Source: Pseudomonas laurylsulfativorans (GTDB taxonomy: Bacteria > Pseudomonadota > Gammaproteobacteria > Pseudomonadales > Pseudomonadaceae). From it: a stretch of 64,000 bases of DNA. Positions 42,986 to 52,082 of the stretch are shown piece by piece. The notes under the pieces were generated by a model, which saw only the letters and a list, made by a program, of their open reading frames with translations, had not been told where the DNA came from and ran no database searches. Location: assembly GCF_002906155.1 (NCBI RefSeq), contig NZ_MUJK01000010.1, positions 1 through 64,000 of the forward strand. The letters run 5' to 3'. The translations under genes and the position numbers were made by a program. The stretch's first letter is position 1, and every line of letters starts with the position of its first letter.

Positions 42986-44407
42986 TCATTTGCGCGAGGC
43001 AACTTTTTGCCCCTGGGGCTCCAACGACTCCCGCTCCCGGTCGAACGCCAGGTAATACTTGTTCACGCTATTAACATAGCTGACCGGCCCCATACCCACT
43101 TGCTCCATGGCCACGCGTTCGACCTGGAAGAACCACTGGTTGGGATTCAACCCTCGCCGCCGGGCTTCGGCGCGCATGCCCTGCACCCGCTCTGGCCCGA
43201 TGTTGTAGGCCGCCAGCACGAAAGCCATGCGTTCGCGCTCGTTGAGTTTCGGGCTGGCAAAAAACTTGCGCCGGATCATCGCCAGGTACTTGGCCCCGGC
43301 CTGCACATTGCCGTCAACGTCCTGAATACTATTGACCCCCACCCGTTGCGCCGCAGAAGGCGTGATCTGCATCAGGCCGGTCGGGCCACCGCCACTGCGG
43401 GCGGCGGGTTGCAGGCCTGACTCCTTGAAGGCCAGCGCCGCCAGGTTCAGCCAGTCCATGCCCTGGGCATCGGCGTGTTTCTGCAGCACCGGGCGAAGTT
43501 TTTCCAGACGCTGGCGGTCCGCCTTGGCCAGTGGATAGTGCACTTGATAGAGACGCCGATAAATCCGCAGGAATGCGGCGTCCTGATCCGACGGCTTTTT
43601 GTAACCGGTGAGGAAGCGATCAATGCTAGCCCGCAGCATCGAGGCATCACGGCGCACGAACCAGAACTCCTCTCCCGGATCACTGATGAGTACCTGCTTG
43701 TCGAAACGCAGCTTGGGCAGGATCTTGCCCCAGCGTTCGGCGATCGGCTGCTCGACGATGGTCAGGTGGAAGATCCCGCCCTGCACCATCTCCAGTACAT
43801 CCTCGACGGCAAGACTCGGATCGACCCATTCGATTGTGACCGGTGGCAGTTTGTGCAGGGCAAGCTTTTGATTGATCTGGCTGACGGCATCCCCGGCGGC
43901 GCTGCCGGCGGGTAACGCCAGGGTCTTGCCGGAAAGCTGTTCAAGCCTGGTGTAGCGGCGTTCGCCCTTGATGCCCACCAGGACCAACGGGATGTTGCTG
44001 GCAATCGGCTCACTGGTGCTGACGGCGAAGCCCGGTTGCAGATCGAGCAACTCGCCTGGCGCCACCAGATCACCCTCCCCGCGCTGCAATGCACCGAGCA
44101 GTTGATCCTTGGCCTTGGGAATGATCTTGAGGGTGATTTCCTGACCGTCACGGGCATGGCCGTTAAGGTATTGCTCGAATGCTCTCAGGCGATGGTATTC
44201 AACCCCGATCGCCTGCCCCTGGACTTCGCCGGAACTGTTGCGGCTCTGGTTGACCAACACCCGCAGCACACGGCTGCTGCGAATTTCGGCAAGGTCGCGC
44301 ACCTTGCTGGCCGGTACGGCTTGCAGCGGCCCGGGCAGACGCGCGACCGCCGACATCGGCAGCAGCAGCGAACAACACAGCAGTAGCAAAACCGAGGGAC
44401 GAATCAT
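42986..44407 (-). CDS. MltF-like lytic murein transglycosylase
   Basis: A 473-residue periplasmic protein. A signal peptide (LLLLCCSLLLPMSAVA) is followed by a solute-binding-protein-type domain (about 45-285) and a C-terminal SLT domain. The catalytic glutamate is in LAFKESGLQP, followed by GLMQITPSAA and the AAYNIGPERV motif. The architecture is that of MltF, in which the N-terminal domain senses peptides and the SLT domain cleaves glycan strands. It may be a paralogue of the main MltF. Confidence 0.88.
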   Translation of the reverse strand: MIRPSVLLLLCCSLLLPMSAVARLPGPLQAVPASKVRDLAEIRSSRVLRVLVNQSRNSSGEVQGQAIGVEYHRLRAFEQYLNGHARDGQEITLKIIPKAKDQLLGALQRGEGDLVAPGELLDLQPGFAVSTSEPIASNIPLVLVGIKGERRYTRLEQLSGKTLALPAGSAAGDAVSQINQKLALHKLPPVTIEWVDPSLAVEDVLEMVQGGIFHLTIVEQPIAERWGKILPKLRFDKQVLISDPGEEFWFVRRDASMLRASIDRFLTGYKKPSDQDAAFLRIYRRLYQVHYPLAKADRQRLEKLRPVLQKHADAQGMDWLNLAALAFKESGLQPAARSGGGPTGLMQITPSAAQRVGVNSIQDVDGNVQAGAKYLAMIRRKFFASPKLNERERMAFVLAAYNIGPERVQGMRAEARRRGLNPNQWFFQVERVAMEQVGMGPVSYVNSVNKYYLAFDRERESLEPQGQKVASRK

Positions 44408-44644
44408 CCACTCTCCGGAAAGAATATGAGGCCCGCTTCAATGACGAATAGCATCAAGCGCGGCGACAAAAACAGAGCGCCCAAAGCGCTGGCAAGGTGC
44501 GAAAGACTGGCACAATGATGGCAAAACTACCAACCCGGCCCGCCCCGCGGCTCAAGAGACAGCGTTAACCCGTTGTAGTTCTTGGCTTTTCTTATAAATC
44601 CACGGCTCTGATATGCTTTCCGGCCTTTGGGCCGAGGTAGCACC

Positions 44645-45454
44645 ATGCAACTCATCGATATCGGCGTCAACCTGACCAACGCCAGTTTTGCCGACAAACA
44701 CCAGGCCGTACTCGACCGCGCCTACGCGGCCGGCGTATGCCAACTGGTGCTGACCGGTACCAGTGTCGAGGGCAGTGAACAGGCCCTTGAGCTGTGCCAG
44801 CAGCTGGACGAAAGCACTCAGCGCCTGTTCGCTACCGCCGGTATTCACCCTCACTGCGCCAGTGACTGGAACGCTGACAGCGCCCGACGTTTGCGCAGCT
44901 TGCTCAAGGAGCCGAATGTGGTGGCCGTGGGCGAATGCGGGCTGGATTTCAACCGTGACTTCTCGCCGCGCCCGCAGCAGGAAAAGGTCCTCGAAGAACA
45001 TTTGGCCCTGGCCGTTGAATTGCAGTTGCCGGTATTTCTGCACGAGCGCGACGCCAACCAGCGATTGCTGGAAATCCTGCGCGACTTCCGCGACCGCCTG
45101 CCGGCCGCCGTTGTGCACTGCTTCACTGGGGAACAGAAAGCACTGTTCAGCTACCTCGACCTGGACTTGCATATCGGCATTACCGGCTGGATCTGCGACG
45201 AGCGGCGGGGCACGCATCTGCATCCGCTGGTCAAGGAGATCAAGCGCGGACGCCTGATGCTCGAAAGCGATGCGCCGTACCTGCTGCCGCGCAGCCTGCG
45301 CCCCAAGCCGAAAAACGGGCGAAACGAGCCGGCGTACCTGACCGAAGTATTGCGCGAAGTCGCCCTGCATCGCGGGGAAAGCCAGGAGGACCTGGCGGCA
45401 CACACGACAGACTGCGCACGGGCGTTCTACGGGTTGCCATCAATCCACCATTAG
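44645..45454 (+). CDS. tatD: TatD-family metal-dependent deoxyribonuclease
   Basis: A 269-residue TIM-barrel hydrolase that begins MQLIDIGVNLTNASF, the TatD-specific start. Metal ligands are expected in GIHPH, GECGLDF, FLHERDA, VVHCFTG and LESDAPYLLP. TatD is a 3'-5' exonuclease on DNA used in oxidative damage repair. The alternative start at 44627 is not supported. Confidence 0.92.
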   Translation: MQLIDIGVNLTNASFADKHQAVLDRAYAAGVCQLVLTGTSVEGSEQALELCQQLDESTQRLFATAGIHPHCASDWNADSARRLRSLLKEPNVVAVGECGLDFNRDFSPRPQQEKVLEEHLALAVELQLPVFLHERDANQRLLEILRDFRDRLPAAVVHCFTGEQKALFSYLDLDLHIGITGWICDERRGTHLHPLVKEIKRGRLMLESDAPYLLPRSLRPKPKNGRNEPAYLTEVLREVALHRGESQEDLAAHTTDCARAFYGLPSIHH

Positions 45455-45467
45455 CCACAAATCCCTT

Positions 45468-45554
45468 GTGGGAGCGAGCCTGCTCGCGAAGGCGTTGTGT
45501 CTGCCAGCATCAAGTTGAATGACAGACCGCTTTCGCGAGCAGGCTCGCACACAT
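45468..45554. repeat. REP pair (REPIN)
   Basis: GGGAGCGAGCCTGCTCGCGA and TTCGCGAGCAGGCTCGCAC flank about 45 bases. Confidence 0.88.
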
Positions 45555-45640
45555 TGACTTGTATCAAAGTTCGAATTTCTGAGTAGCGGCACAATACTGG
45601 CACCTTGCCAAAACTGTTTCCGCTATCAGAGAAGACCTCC

Positions 45641-47122
45641 ATGGGTGCCTGGCTTAGCAATATCTCGCTGAAATACAAATTCTGGGCGGTCAATGCCGTC
45701 GCCTTCGTCACTACCCTGCTGTTGGTGCTGTACGCCGTACACCTCGAACAACAGGCCCGCGTTCATGCGTCCCAAGCCTCGACTCAGGCACAAGCGCGAT
45801 TGCTGGTCGACTGGCCTGCCGGGCAGCCTCTACCCAAGGCCGACAACCTTCTGACATTCGATCGCGGACAGGCGCCGTCGCTGAATGGACAGCCCATGCT
45901 CGAACTCGTCGATGCAAACGGCTGGGTCGAGATCAACGCGATGCCGCTGTTCGGTGACAACCCGCTGATGGGCGCTGAAGTGTTTACGCGCACGGATGGT
46001 CAGCAGGTTGCAGTCATCGCCCACGGTCCAAGCCTGAGCCAGGTGTTCAACGAACGTTTTGCCAACTACGCGGTGGCCGTACTCATCCTGATGCTGGCCA
46101 TGCTCGGCGCCTCGCAGTTGTTGATCCGTTTTCTGCTCAGCCAACTCAACACCTTGAAAGACGTCATGCTGCACGTGGAGAAAACCGGCGACCTGTCGGC
46201 TCGAGTGCCGTTGGCTTGCAGCGACGAAGTCGGGCAGATGGCCAATGCCTTCAACGCCATGCAGGCCGGTTATCAAAGGGTGGTCAACACCGTCGCCAGC
46301 ACCGCCCGGCAACTGGATGACGGCGCCGCGCGACTGGCGGCCAGCATGAATGAAGTGCGCCACGGCATGCTCGGTCAACAGAGCGAAACCGATCAGGCAG
46401 CCACGGCGATCAATGAAATGACCGCCACGGTCTATCACATCGCCCAACACGCCGGCGCCACCCGTGACCTTTCGCAATCGGCCGATACGCTGGCCGGCAG
46501 CGGGCAGGAGGTAGTGACGCGGGTGCAACGGTCGATTGCCGGACTGTCCACCGGCGTTCAGCAGACCGCCGAGATGATTCAGCGTCTGGCCGAGGACAGC
46601 CAAAAGATCAACGGCGTGGTCAACGTGATTCACAGCATCGCCGAGCAGACCAACCTGCTCGCACTGAACGCCGCCATCGAAGCGGCCCGGGCCGGCGAGA
46701 TGGGTCGCGGCTTTGCGGTAGTTGCCGATGAAGTGCGCAACCTCGCCAAACGCGTGCAGGCCTCCACGGACGAAATCACCCTCATGGTCTCGGCATTGCA
46801 GGCCGGAACACGGGACGCCGTGGACTTCATGCAGGAGAGCTCGTTCAAGGCCGACGACTGCGTGCAACAGGCGCAGGAGGCCGGGGCCGCATTGGCCGAG
46901 ATCACCGGCGCGGTGGCGCAGATGCGTGAAAGCAACACGCAGATCGCGGTGGCGGCCGAGCAGCAGAGTCAGGTGGCGGAAGAGATGAACCGCGCGGTGG
47001 TGAGTATCCGTGACGTGACCGAGAACACGGTGCGGCAGACAGTGACCTCGGCGACCACCAGCAATGAGCTGGCGGCGCTGGCCGGGGAGTTGAGCAAGGC
47101 CATCCGACAGCTGAAGCTTTGA
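45641..47122 (+). CDS. methyl-accepting chemotaxis protein
   Basis: A 493-residue chemoreceptor. The first transmembrane helix is at about residues 12-33, followed by a small periplasmic sensor (about 35-140) that looks like a PAS-less double-dCache-free domain, the second helix at about 145-170, a HAMP domain (about 172-225) and the cytoplasmic signalling domain with the hairpin EQTNLLALNAAIEAARAGE. Methylation helices flank the hairpin. The ligand is unknown. ATG 45641 (MGAWLSNISLKYKFW) is chosen over a TTG at 45605. Confidence 0.93.
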   Translation: MGAWLSNISLKYKFWAVNAVAFVTTLLLVLYAVHLEQQARVHASQASTQAQARLLVDWPAGQPLPKADNLLTFDRGQAPSLNGQPMLELVDANGWVEINAMPLFGDNPLMGAEVFTRTDGQQVAVIAHGPSLSQVFNERFANYAVAVLILMLAMLGASQLLIRFLLSQLNTLKDVMLHVEKTGDLSARVPLACSDEVGQMANAFNAMQAGYQRVVNTVASTARQLDDGAARLAASMNEVRHGMLGQQSETDQAATAINEMTATVYHIAQHAGATRDLSQSADTLAGSGQEVVTRVQRSIAGLSTGVQQTAEMIQRLAEDSQKINGVVNVIHSIAEQTNLLALNAAIEAARAGEMGRGFAVVADEVRNLAKRVQASTDEITLMVSALQAGTRDAVDFMQESSFKADDCVQQAQEAGAALAEITGAVAQMRESNTQIAVAAEQQSQVAEEMNRAVVSIRDVTENTVRQTVTSATTSNELAALAGELSKAIRQLKL

Positions 47123-47127
47123 GCGCC

Positions 47128-47217
47128 TCATCGCGGGCAAGCCCACTCCTACAGATGAGCGCGTACGTTCATAAGAATGCGGTCAAAATGTGGGAGCGGG
47201 CTTGCCCGCGATGAGGC
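47128..47217. repeat. REP pair (REPIN)
   Basis: CATCGCGGGCAAGCCCACTC and GGGAGCGGGCTTGCCCGCGA in opposite orientation. Confidence 0.88.
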
Positions 47218-47342
47218 CAGAACTGGCGACATCAATGTTGACCATGACACCTATCGCGTCGATAGCCAGCCTTGATTCGCCGCCAGCAATGTCCAGGCCT
47301 ATTCTTCCTACATGTGTTCAACATGGATCGAGGATCAGCATC

Positions 47343-47708
47343 ATGGGCAAACGTCACCCCAACCTTCCCGCCTGGCAATGGCGAGCGTACCCGGGCAATC
47401 ATCAGCACCCGACCAATCTGGTGTTGCACCTGATCGCGGTACCACTGTTCATCGTCGCGGCTCTGTTGATTGTGTCCGGGGTGTTCAGCCTGACCCTTTC
47501 GAACATCGCCATCGGCGTGATCGGCGTGATTGCGGCGCTGGCCTTGCAACGCCACGGCCACAGCCTGGAGACGCAAGCCTCCGAACCTTTCAGTGACCGC
47601 AAGGATGCGATATCGCGCTTGTTGGTCGAACAGTTCCTGACGTTTCCACGGTTCTTTCTCAGTGGTGGCTGGTGGCGCGCCTGGCGTGAGCGTCACCGCC
47701 GTCACTGA
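47343..47708 (+). CDS. small membrane protein, Mpo1/DUF962-like
   Basis: A 121-residue protein with two hydrophobic helices (VLHLIAVPLFIVAALLIVSG and NIAIGVIGVIAALALQ). HQHPTNLVLHLIAVPL resembles the start of DUF962/Mpo1-like proteins, whose yeast member is a 2-hydroxy fatty acid dioxygenase; further histidines (RHGHSLE) could be metal ligands. The family assignment is tentative. ATG 47343 is the conserved-looking start. Confidence 0.65.
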   Translation: MGKRHPNLPAWQWRAYPGNHQHPTNLVLHLIAVPLFIVAALLIVSGVFSLTLSNIAIGVIGVIAALALQRHGHSLETQASEPFSDRKDAISRLLVEQFLTFPRFFLSGGWWRAWRERHRRH

Positions 47709-48506
47709 TCAGGCAAACACCGTCACCGTCTGCCGGCTCATGGCGATCAAGCGGCCATCCGCGCTCCACATTTTTGCGGCGGCATGCCCGTAACCGTCGG
47801 CGGCGTGCTCGGTCTCAACGAGGTATTTGCACCAGTTCAGGGTGTTCAATTCCAGCAGCGGCTGCACGAATTCGATGGTCCAGGTCAGCGTGCTGCCCAT
47901 CGCCGGCTTTTTCAGAAACGGCATCAGGGCCGGGGGCCAGGCGTCCACCAGCGCGAGGATATGCGCCTCGCTGATGGCCTCTTCTTTCACATCGCCACGC
48001 AAGCGTACCCAGCCGCCCATTTGCCGGGATGTGCTACCACTGAACGGCAAGCCGCCGACACTCCAGCGCATCGCCAGATGCCGCATGAACTCCGGGATAA
48101 TGCCTTCGACAAAAGGCAATTCCTGGCACTCGTCCCAGTGCTTCATTTCAGGCGCCGGTTCAGCGGACACTGCTACTTCCGAAGGGCGCGAGGCACCAAA
48201 ACTGCCCTGGATCAGGGTCACCACCTGCCCCTTCTGCATCACCCGGCCCAGCACCTGGCTGACCGCCTTGCCTTCACGCAATACATCGACCTCAAAACTG
48301 ACCGGAACCAGGGGTTCGACCGGGCCGACAAAGGTGATTGCCAGCGAGCGCACCGGACGATCCGCCGGCACCCGGGCACGCATGGCTTCGTACTGCAACG
48401 CGGCCACCAGGCCACCGAAACTGGCGCGCCCCTGGGCCCATGAGGCCGGGATAGAAAGCTCCATCGGCTGGCTACGGACAGCGTCGAGCAGTTCAGAAAA
48501 GCGCAT
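47709..48506 (-). CDS. acyl-CoA thioesterase-family protein (double hotdog)
   Basis: A 265-residue protein of the TesB-like thioesterase group, with two hotdog repeats: WAQGRASFGGLVAALQYEAM at the start of the first and WTIEFVQPLLELNTLNWCKY in the second. ATG 48506 is chosen; the frame continues to 48677 without protein-like sequence. Its stop touches the convergent DUF962-like gene, with no gap between the two stops. Confidence 0.83.
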   Translation of the reverse strand: MRFSELLDAVRSQPMELSIPASWAQGRASFGGLVAALQYEAMRARVPADRPVRSLAITFVGPVEPLVPVSFEVDVLREGKAVSQVLGRVMQKGQVVTLIQGSFGASRPSEVAVSAEPAPEMKHWDECQELPFVEGIIPEFMRHLAMRWSVGGLPFSGSTSRQMGGWVRLRGDVKEEAISEAHILALVDAWPPALMPFLKKPAMGSTLTWTIEFVQPLLELNTLNWCKYLVETEHAADGYGHAAAKMWSADGRLIAMSRQTVTVFA

Positions 48507-48645
48507 GAAGACCTCTGGGATCGAAAAAAGATGAAGGGATCTTACCCAGCCGGAGGGGGCCATACAGCACCCATTCCAGCCAAATTGACTGACAGATGAG
48601 CCGAACCCAAGACTCTGCAGGAGCAGACCGGACCTCCCGGGGAAC

Positions 48646-48748
48646 TGTAGGAGCCGGCTTGCCGGCGATGGACTCAAGTGCGCCGCGTTTATCCGGGTTA
48701 CACGCGTTATCGTTAACGATCATCGCTGGCAAGCCAGCTCCTACAGGA
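48646..48748. repeat. REP pair (REPIN)
   Basis: GGAGCCGGCTTGCCGGCGAT and ATCGCTGGCAAGCCAGCTCC flank about 60 bases. The two arms carry different palindrome variants. Confidence 0.88.
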
Positions 48749-48760
48749 GCTGCGGTGTTT

Positions 48761-49519
48761 TCAGGATTTAAAACAGGCCTTGCTGAGTTTTTCCAGCACC
48801 CGGTCCGCTCGTTGTTCAGCCTCGGCCATGGTGGCTTCCCACACGGCAACACAGGGCTGCAAATCCGCTTCCTGTTCAGCCATGGCCAGCCATTGCACAC
48901 AATCGTGCCAATCGCCAAGCGCGCCCTGGGCCGACTTCAACCGGGGCATGGCCGCTTTCGGCAATCGATCCAGTTCGGGGTAAGCATCGATGCCATAGCG
49001 TACGCGCTTGATCAGCAGACGTAGCTGATGACGGTCGTGGGCCGGGTCGTGCAGTGCCGCGTCGAGTGTTTTCCATTGTTTGCCCAGACGCTTTTCGATG
49101 CGCTTGCGCAAATCCTTGAGCAAGCGCTGGCGCTGGGCTGCGCGCAGAAAGCGCGGAAAAGCATCGAGAACAATCAGCAACTGCGCAAGTTCAGGGCTGG
49201 CCGCCACCGCCGGGTAGGCCTCGGCCATCTGCGCCATGCGCCGTTGAGCGGCCTGGGGTTGGTGGTGCTGGAGCAGGTACGCCGCCAGCACTTCGCGATC
49301 ACGTAACGGTGTGGTCAGATCGCCCACCCGCGAGGCAGCCGCTTCCAGTTGCTCGACGCCGGGCAATCCGCGCAAAGGTCGCAACAGGCTACGTAACCGC
49401 CGCATGGTTGTGCGCAGATCGTGTAACGCTTCGGGGTCAGTATGCTCTTTCAAGCGGGCCTGACAGGCCAGCAGACGAATTTCCAGGCCCAGAACACGAG
49501 CCACCAGCCGATCGATCAT
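48761..49519 (-). CDS. CHAD-domain protein
   Basis: A 252-residue all-helical CHAD protein. Conserved histidines and basic residues, as in ALHDLRTTMRRLRSLLRPL and RHQLRLLIKRVRYGIDAY, form the polyphosphate-binding surface described for the family. The terminal LGDWHDCVQWL motif is typical. No CYTH triphosphatase domain is attached. A role at polyphosphate granules is likely but not shown. Confidence 0.88.
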   Translation of the reverse strand: MIDRLVARVLGLEIRLLACQARLKEHTDPEALHDLRTTMRRLRSLLRPLRGLPGVEQLEAAASRVGDLTTPLRDREVLAAYLLQHHQPQAAQRRMAQMAEAYPAVAASPELAQLLIVLDAFPRFLRAAQRQRLLKDLRKRIEKRLGKQWKTLDAALHDPAHDRHQLRLLIKRVRYGIDAYPELDRLPKAAMPRLKSAQGALGDWHDCVQWLAMAEQEADLQPCVAVWEATMAEAEQRADRVLEKLSKACFKS

Positions 49520-49555
49520 GGGGGTTTACTCCGTAAAACAGTGCCATGCATCACC

Positions 49556-49641
49556 CGTAGGCGCTGGCTTGCCAGCGATTGCGATATCAGGTCACGGTAA
49601 CATTCGAGAGCCTATCGCCGGCAAGTCGGCTCCTACAGGAG
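49556..49641. repeat. REP pair (REPIN)
   Basis: GGCGCTGGCTTGCCAGCGAT and ATCGCCGGCAAGTCGGCTCC; the right arm has one palindrome-breaking base. Confidence 0.82.
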
Positions 49642-49652
49642 TAGCAGTGTTT

Positions 49653-49931
49653 TCAACGCCCCGCACGCGACTCACGAATATAGAAACGGGCCTTCTCGGC
49701 CTTGTTGGTGCAGCCCTCGAACCCCTCGAATTGCTGCTGAGTCTTGGCCGCGGTCAACAGCGACAGTGCCTTGGAGTAGCTGACGGTCCCGGCGAAACCC
49801 TCGGCTTTGGCCAGGTCCAGTTCATGCCATGCCGCATCCAGGTTACTACCGCAACTGTCGCGATAAGCGGTTTTGCCGGCACAGCCGGCGAGCGCCAGGG
49901 CAATCAATGGCACGCAGATCCAGGCTTTCAT
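49653..49931 (-). CDS. small hypothetical lipoprotein
   Basis: A 92-residue predicted lipoprotein. The signal peptide ends in LALAGC, so the mature protein is acylated. The mature part is helical (DAAWHELDLAKAEGFAGTVS, SLLTAAKTQQQFEGF) with two more cysteines that could form a disulfide. GAGGAG precedes ATG 49931. The function is unknown. Confidence 0.8.
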   Translation of the reverse strand: MKAWICVPLIALALAGCAGKTAYRDSCGSNLDAAWHELDLAKAEGFAGTVSYSKALSLLTAAKTQQQFEGFEGCTNKAEKARFYIRESRAGR

Positions 49932-50152
49932 CACTCACTCCTCAAAGATAGGTCAACAGTCATGCAAGTAAGACGGTGTGGCACCTGAAAAGTGCCGTTG
50001 GTCCGCTGTGCAAACTATAGCGCTGACGAGAATAACCGTGTGCCGCCATGGAGTATCGAAAATACGACGCTCTTGCCTCATCGAACGACCATGGCGATTG
50101 AAGCATGGCCCTCGATAGGTGCATTGTTGAACCATTCAAACGAGGGCGATCC

Positions 50153-51190
50153 ATGAAAAAGCGTGTCGCACTGGTATTGGGCTCGGGTGGAGCCCGGGGT
50201 TATGCACATATTGGGGTCATCGAGGAGATCGAACGGCGCGGCTATGACATTGCCTGTATCGCCGGGTGCTCCATGGGCGCGGTGGTGGGCGGGATCTACG
50301 CCGCCGGCAAACTCAATGATTACCGCGACTGGATCGAGAGCCTGGACTATCTCGACGTGTTGCGTCTGGTGGACGTCAGTTTTCGTCTGGGGGCGATTCG
50401 TGGCGAGAAGGTGTTCGGGCAGATCCGCAAGATCGTCGGCGAGATCAACATCGAAGACTTGCGTATCCCCTATACCGCCGTCGCCGCCGACCTGACCAAC
50501 CAGCAGGAAATCTGGTTCCAGGAAGGCTGCCTGCACCAGGCCATGCGCGCCTCGGCAGCGATTCCCAGCCTGTTTACCCCAGTGATGCAAGGCAACCGCA
50601 TGCTGGTCGATGGCGGCATACTCAACCCGCTGCCGATCGTGCCGGTGGTGTCGAGCCATTGCGATTTGATCATCGCGGTCAACCTCAACTCCACCAACCA
50701 GCGCCACTATCAACTGCCGGTCATCCAGCGTCCCGCCGCCTTCAAGACCCGCTTCGACAGCCTGATCAACTCCCTTGGCTCAAAGATGCCGTTCCGCCGC
50801 AAACAGGCCGAGCAATTGTTGATCCTGGAGCAGGAAGCCCTGAGGGCCGAAGGCGCGGCGTTCAATCCGTGGATCGAATCCGCCGAGCCCGAAGCGCAGC
50901 AACCCGCGGCCGCTCCCGAAGCCAGTGGCGCGCCCCGCTCCGCCACTGGTTCGTTCATCATCGACAACGTCGGGCCGGCGTCCCTGCTGGATTTGATCAA
51001 CCAGAGTTTCGAGGTGATGCAGACGTCGCTGGCGCAGTACAAGATTGCCGGGTATCCGCCCGACATCCTCATCAACGTGCCCAAACGCGTGTGCCGGTTT
51101 TTCGAGTTCTACAAGGCGCCGGAGCTGATCGCGCTAGGAAGGGAGATTGCGCGGGATACGCTGGATCGCTATGAGAGTGAGCAGAACTGA
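50153..51190 (+). CDS. patatin-like phospholipase (RssA-like)
   Basis: A 345-residue patatin-fold hydrolase. The oxyanion loop GSGGARGYAHIG is at residues 10-21, the nucleophile S40 is in GCSMG, and D153 is in VDGG, completing the Ser-Asp dyad. An Ala/Pro-rich linker (about 245-265) precedes a C-terminal helical part. No signal peptide is present, so it is cytoplasmic. It probably cleaves lysophospholipids or phospholipids. Confidence 0.9.
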   Translation: MKKRVALVLGSGGARGYAHIGVIEEIERRGYDIACIAGCSMGAVVGGIYAAGKLNDYRDWIESLDYLDVLRLVDVSFRLGAIRGEKVFGQIRKIVGEINIEDLRIPYTAVAADLTNQQEIWFQEGCLHQAMRASAAIPSLFTPVMQGNRMLVDGGILNPLPIVPVVSSHCDLIIAVNLNSTNQRHYQLPVIQRPAAFKTRFDSLINSLGSKMPFRRKQAEQLLILEQEALRAEGAAFNPWIESAEPEAQQPAAAPEASGAPRSATGSFIIDNVGPASLLDLINQSFEVMQTSLAQYKIAGYPPDILINVPKRVCRFFEFYKAPELIALGREIARDTLDRYESEQN

Positions 51191-51222
51191 CTGTCTGAAA
51201 GTTCTCGGGTGACTATCAGGGC

Positions 51223-51317
51223 CTCTTCGCGAGCAGGCTCGCTCCCACAGGGTTCGCGTCGTATACATGATTGGTGACCGACGCGGTCATTGTGTACGGG
51301 CTTGCCCGCGAAAGCGC
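51223..51317. repeat. REP pair (REPIN)
   Basis: CTTCGCGAGCAGGCTCGCTC and CGGGCTTGCCCGCGAAAG; the arms belong to different variants, the right one truncated. Confidence 0.75.
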
Positions 51318-51344
51318 CAGATCAGTCACCACAAATTTTCAAAA

Positions 51345-52034
51345 CTACTCACTCAACAACCGATACCCCACCCCCGCCTCGGTGACGATGAACCTGGGTT
51401 GGGTTGGGTCATCCGCCAGCTTCTGGCGCAGGTGCCCGACGACGATGCGCAGGTAGTGAGTGTCTTCGGTGTGCGTCGGCCCCCAGATGTCCTTGAGTAA
51501 TTGCTGCTGGGTGATCACCCGCCCGGGATGCCGTGCCAGTTGCGCCAGCACGGCGTACTCCTTGCGGGTCAGCGCAACTTCCGCACCGTCGAGCAACACC
51601 CGGCGATACGCCAGGTCGACGGTCAACGGACCGAAACTCAGTGCCGCTGGCTGGGCTTCCCCCACGGACGCCTGGCGCAGCAACGCACGAATCCGTGCCA
51701 GGAACTCCTGAATGCCGAACGGCTTGGTCACGTAGTCATTGGCACCGCCATCCAGGGCTTCGACCTTCTGCCCTTCACTGGCCCGCACCGAGAGCACCAA
51801 TACCGGCACCGTCGACCACTCGCGAAAATCACGCAGTACCTGTTGGCCGTCCATGTCCGGCAGGCCAAGGTCGAGCACCAGCAAGTCCGGTTTGCTCAAC
51901 GCAGCTTGTGCCAATCCCTCACTGCCCGTGCCGGCCTCCAGCACCTTGTAGCCCTGGGAAGCGAGGCTGATGCGCAGGAATTTACGGATCTGCGGTTCGT
52001 CGTCGATGACCAAAATGGTCGTGGTCTGGCTCAT
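51345..52034 (-). CDS. kdpE: two-component response regulator KdpE
   Basis: A 229-residue OmpR-type regulator. The receiver domain has D11, D12 and the phosphoacceptor D55 (LLVLDLGLPDMDG). The C-terminal winged helix (about 130-228) includes RVITQQQLLKDIWG and the terminal GVGYRLL. It activates the kdp operon when K+ is scarce. It follows kdpD by 48 bases. Confidence 0.96.
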   Translation of the reverse strand: MSQTTTILVIDDEPQIRKFLRISLASQGYKVLEAGTGSEGLAQAALSKPDLLVLDLGLPDMDGQQVLRDFREWSTVPVLVLSVRASEGQKVEALDGGANDYVTKPFGIQEFLARIRALLRQASVGEAQPAALSFGPLTVDLAYRRVLLDGAEVALTRKEYAVLAQLARHPGRVITQQQLLKDIWGPTHTEDTHYLRIVVGHLRQKLADDPTQPRFIVTEAGVGYRLLSE

Positions 52035-52082
52035 GAATTCACATCAACACAAAGAAGTGGCAAGAGAGTAGCGCAAGCACGA

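Noticed and set aside
45555..45640. FliA-type promoter before the chemoreceptor gene
   Set aside because: No match to TAAA-N15-GCCGATAA could be placed convincingly.
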